From the NCBI RefSeq assembly GCF_000585215.1, contig NZ_AONC01000035.1, forward strand, positions 1 through 64,000: 64,000 nucleotides of DNA, written 5' to 3'. Made by a program: the position numbers and the translations under genes. How positions within the stretch are numbered: position 1 is the stretch's first letter; the number at the start of each line of letters is the position of its first letter. Origin of the DNA: Imhoffiella purpurea. Its GTDB lineage: Bacteria; Pseudomonadota; Gammaproteobacteria; Chromatiales; Chromatiaceae. This document shows, piece after piece, positions 63,200 through 64,000 of the stretch. The notes under the pieces are model-generated. The model worked only from the letters and a program-made list of their open reading frames with translations. It did not search any database and had not been told where the DNA came from.

Positions 63200-64000
63200 A
63201 TGCACCAGTCCCCCAAACGCCCCATCCGTATCGCGCTCCTCCTCGGCGGCCTGCTTATGGGTAGCCAACCCCTCTCGGCCGAGGAAACCGACCTCGACCG
63301 CGAGCTGAGACTGGCCGCCATGATCGGCGATATCGAGACCGTCGCGACCCTGCTCGACCAAGGCGCTTCCGTCGACGCCCACAACCCGTTCGACAAGACC
63401 GCGCTCATGATGGCGGTCGAGGCGGAGGAGCTGCCGACCGTGACCCTGCTTCTCGACCGGGGAGCCGACGTCAACGCGCGCACCGTCGCCGGATGCACCC
63501 CCCTGACCTTCGCCGCCGAGTCGGGACATTCCGAGATCAGCGCATTGCTGCTCGATCGCGGCGCCCATGTGCACGACCGCACCCGCTCCGGCTGGGACGC
63601 GCTCATGATCGCCTCGCGTTACGGCTTCACCGAGGTGGTCGGACAGCTCATCGGCAAGGGAGCGGACCCCAAGGCCTCGGACCGCGACGGCCAGACCGCC
63701 CTGACCCAGGCGGCCGCGAAGGGCGAAACCGATGTCATGCCGCTGCTGGTCGCCGCCGGCGCCGAGCTGGAATCGCGCGACAAGCAAGGCGATACCGCCT
63801 TGCTGGTCGCCGCCGAGCACGGCCAGCTGGACTCCGTCCGCACCCTGCTCGAGCTGGGCGCGAACCCCGAGGCGCGCGACGACCTGGGGGCGACGGCGCT
63901 CATCCTGGCGGCCGGCCGAGGCCACACCGATGTGGCCGAACGGCTGCTCTCCCTCGGGGCCGATCCCAACGCCCAGGACAAGGAGGGCACGACGGCGCTC
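63200..64000 (+). CDS. periplasmic ankyrin-repeat protein, partial (runs off the window)
   Basis: At least 267 residues; no stop before the window end. A signal peptide ([19 protein letters not shown]) is followed by at least seven ankyrin repeats of 33 residues, each with the pattern DG-TAL--AA--G---V---LL--GA. 31 bases after the cytochrome gene, so likely co-transcribed. Ankyrin repeats mediate protein binding; a role in assembling or tethering the cytochrome or its partner is an inference. Confidence 0.9.
   Translation, partial: MHQSPKRPIRIALLLGGLLMGSQPLSAEETDLDRELRLAAMIGDIETVATLLDQGASVDAHNPFDKTALMMAVEAEELPTVTLLLDRGADVNARTVAGCTPLTFAAESGHSEISALLLDRGAHVHDRTRSGWDALMIASRYGFTEVVGQLIGKGADPKASDRDGQTALTQAAAKGETDVMPLLVAAGAELESRDKQGDTALLVAAEHGQLDSVRTLLELGANPEARDDLGATALILAAGRGHTDVAERLLSLGADPNAQDKEGTTAL

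Overview
The window looks like a chromosome segment of a high-GC gammaproteobacterium, most likely a phototrophic purple sulfur bacterium of the Chromatiaceae. This is an inference from gene content: nif accessory genes, a complete 14-subunit complex I, a Rieske protein, multiheme cytochromes, gammaproteobacterial gene order (dapA-bamC, tpiA-secG-tRNA-Leu-nuo, smpB-ssrA) and the tag peptide ANDDNYALAA. No database search was possible; family names rest on recognised motifs and remembered homologs.

Layout. (1) 1-2.75 kb: the tail of a nitrogen-fixation cluster (nifX, an RseC-like protein, a DUF269 protein, a CCE_0567-type protein, fdxB). It is preceded by a nifE/nifN fusion scar that has lost almost all of both genes. 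(2) 2.9-7.7 kb: housekeeping genes lnt, mpl, ubiX and an orphan petA. (3) 8.1-13.2 kb: membrane proteins including a PAS-CPBP fusion, then a glycolipid locus with a plant-DGD1-like glycosyltransferase, a methyltransferase and an MGD1-like GT28 glycosyltransferase. (4) 13.3-21.6 kb: a partner-switching module (STAS protein, HATPase anti-sigma kinase, Cache-SpoIIE phosphatase) followed by two periplasmic amino-acid-binding proteins, a DAACS symporter, an Asp/Glu racemase and a UDP-glucuronate decarboxylase. Most of these genes overlap by a few bases. (5) 21.7-24.7 kb: an amber-interrupted nfsA-like gene, bamC and dapA. (6) 24.9-39.8 kb: nuoA-N on the minus strand. (7) 39.9-42.4 kb: tRNA-Leu(GAG), secG, tpiA, smpB and the tmRNA gene.

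(8) 42.4-56.0 kb: an integrative element inserted at the 3' end of ssrA. It has a P4-type integrase with candidate arm sites at both ends, AlpA, a run of tightly coupled small genes around a TOPRIM/DUF927 primase-helicase, a dense cluster of GGGAACC/GGTTCCC heptamers, a coiled-coil HTH regulator with its own repeated GTCACTGAC sites, and a cargo block (brnTA toxin-antitoxin and a TerD domain fused to a PD-(D/E)XK nuclease). The right end carries a degenerate copy of the ssrA 3' end and its terminator. (9) 56-64 kb: a pRiA4b ORF-3-like protein, a chemoreceptor broken by one missing base in a G run, an amylo-alpha-1,6-glucosidase-type protein, a GNAT acetyltransferase, a tetraheme NapC/NirT-type cytochrome behind an FNR-like palindrome, and an ankyrin-repeat protein that runs off the window.

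The most interesting items are the chloroplast-type galactolipid gene pair, the TerD-nuclease fusion in the ssrA island, the phosphatase/partner-switch operon linked to amino-acid uptake, and the two families of short DNA repeats embedded in island coding sequence.
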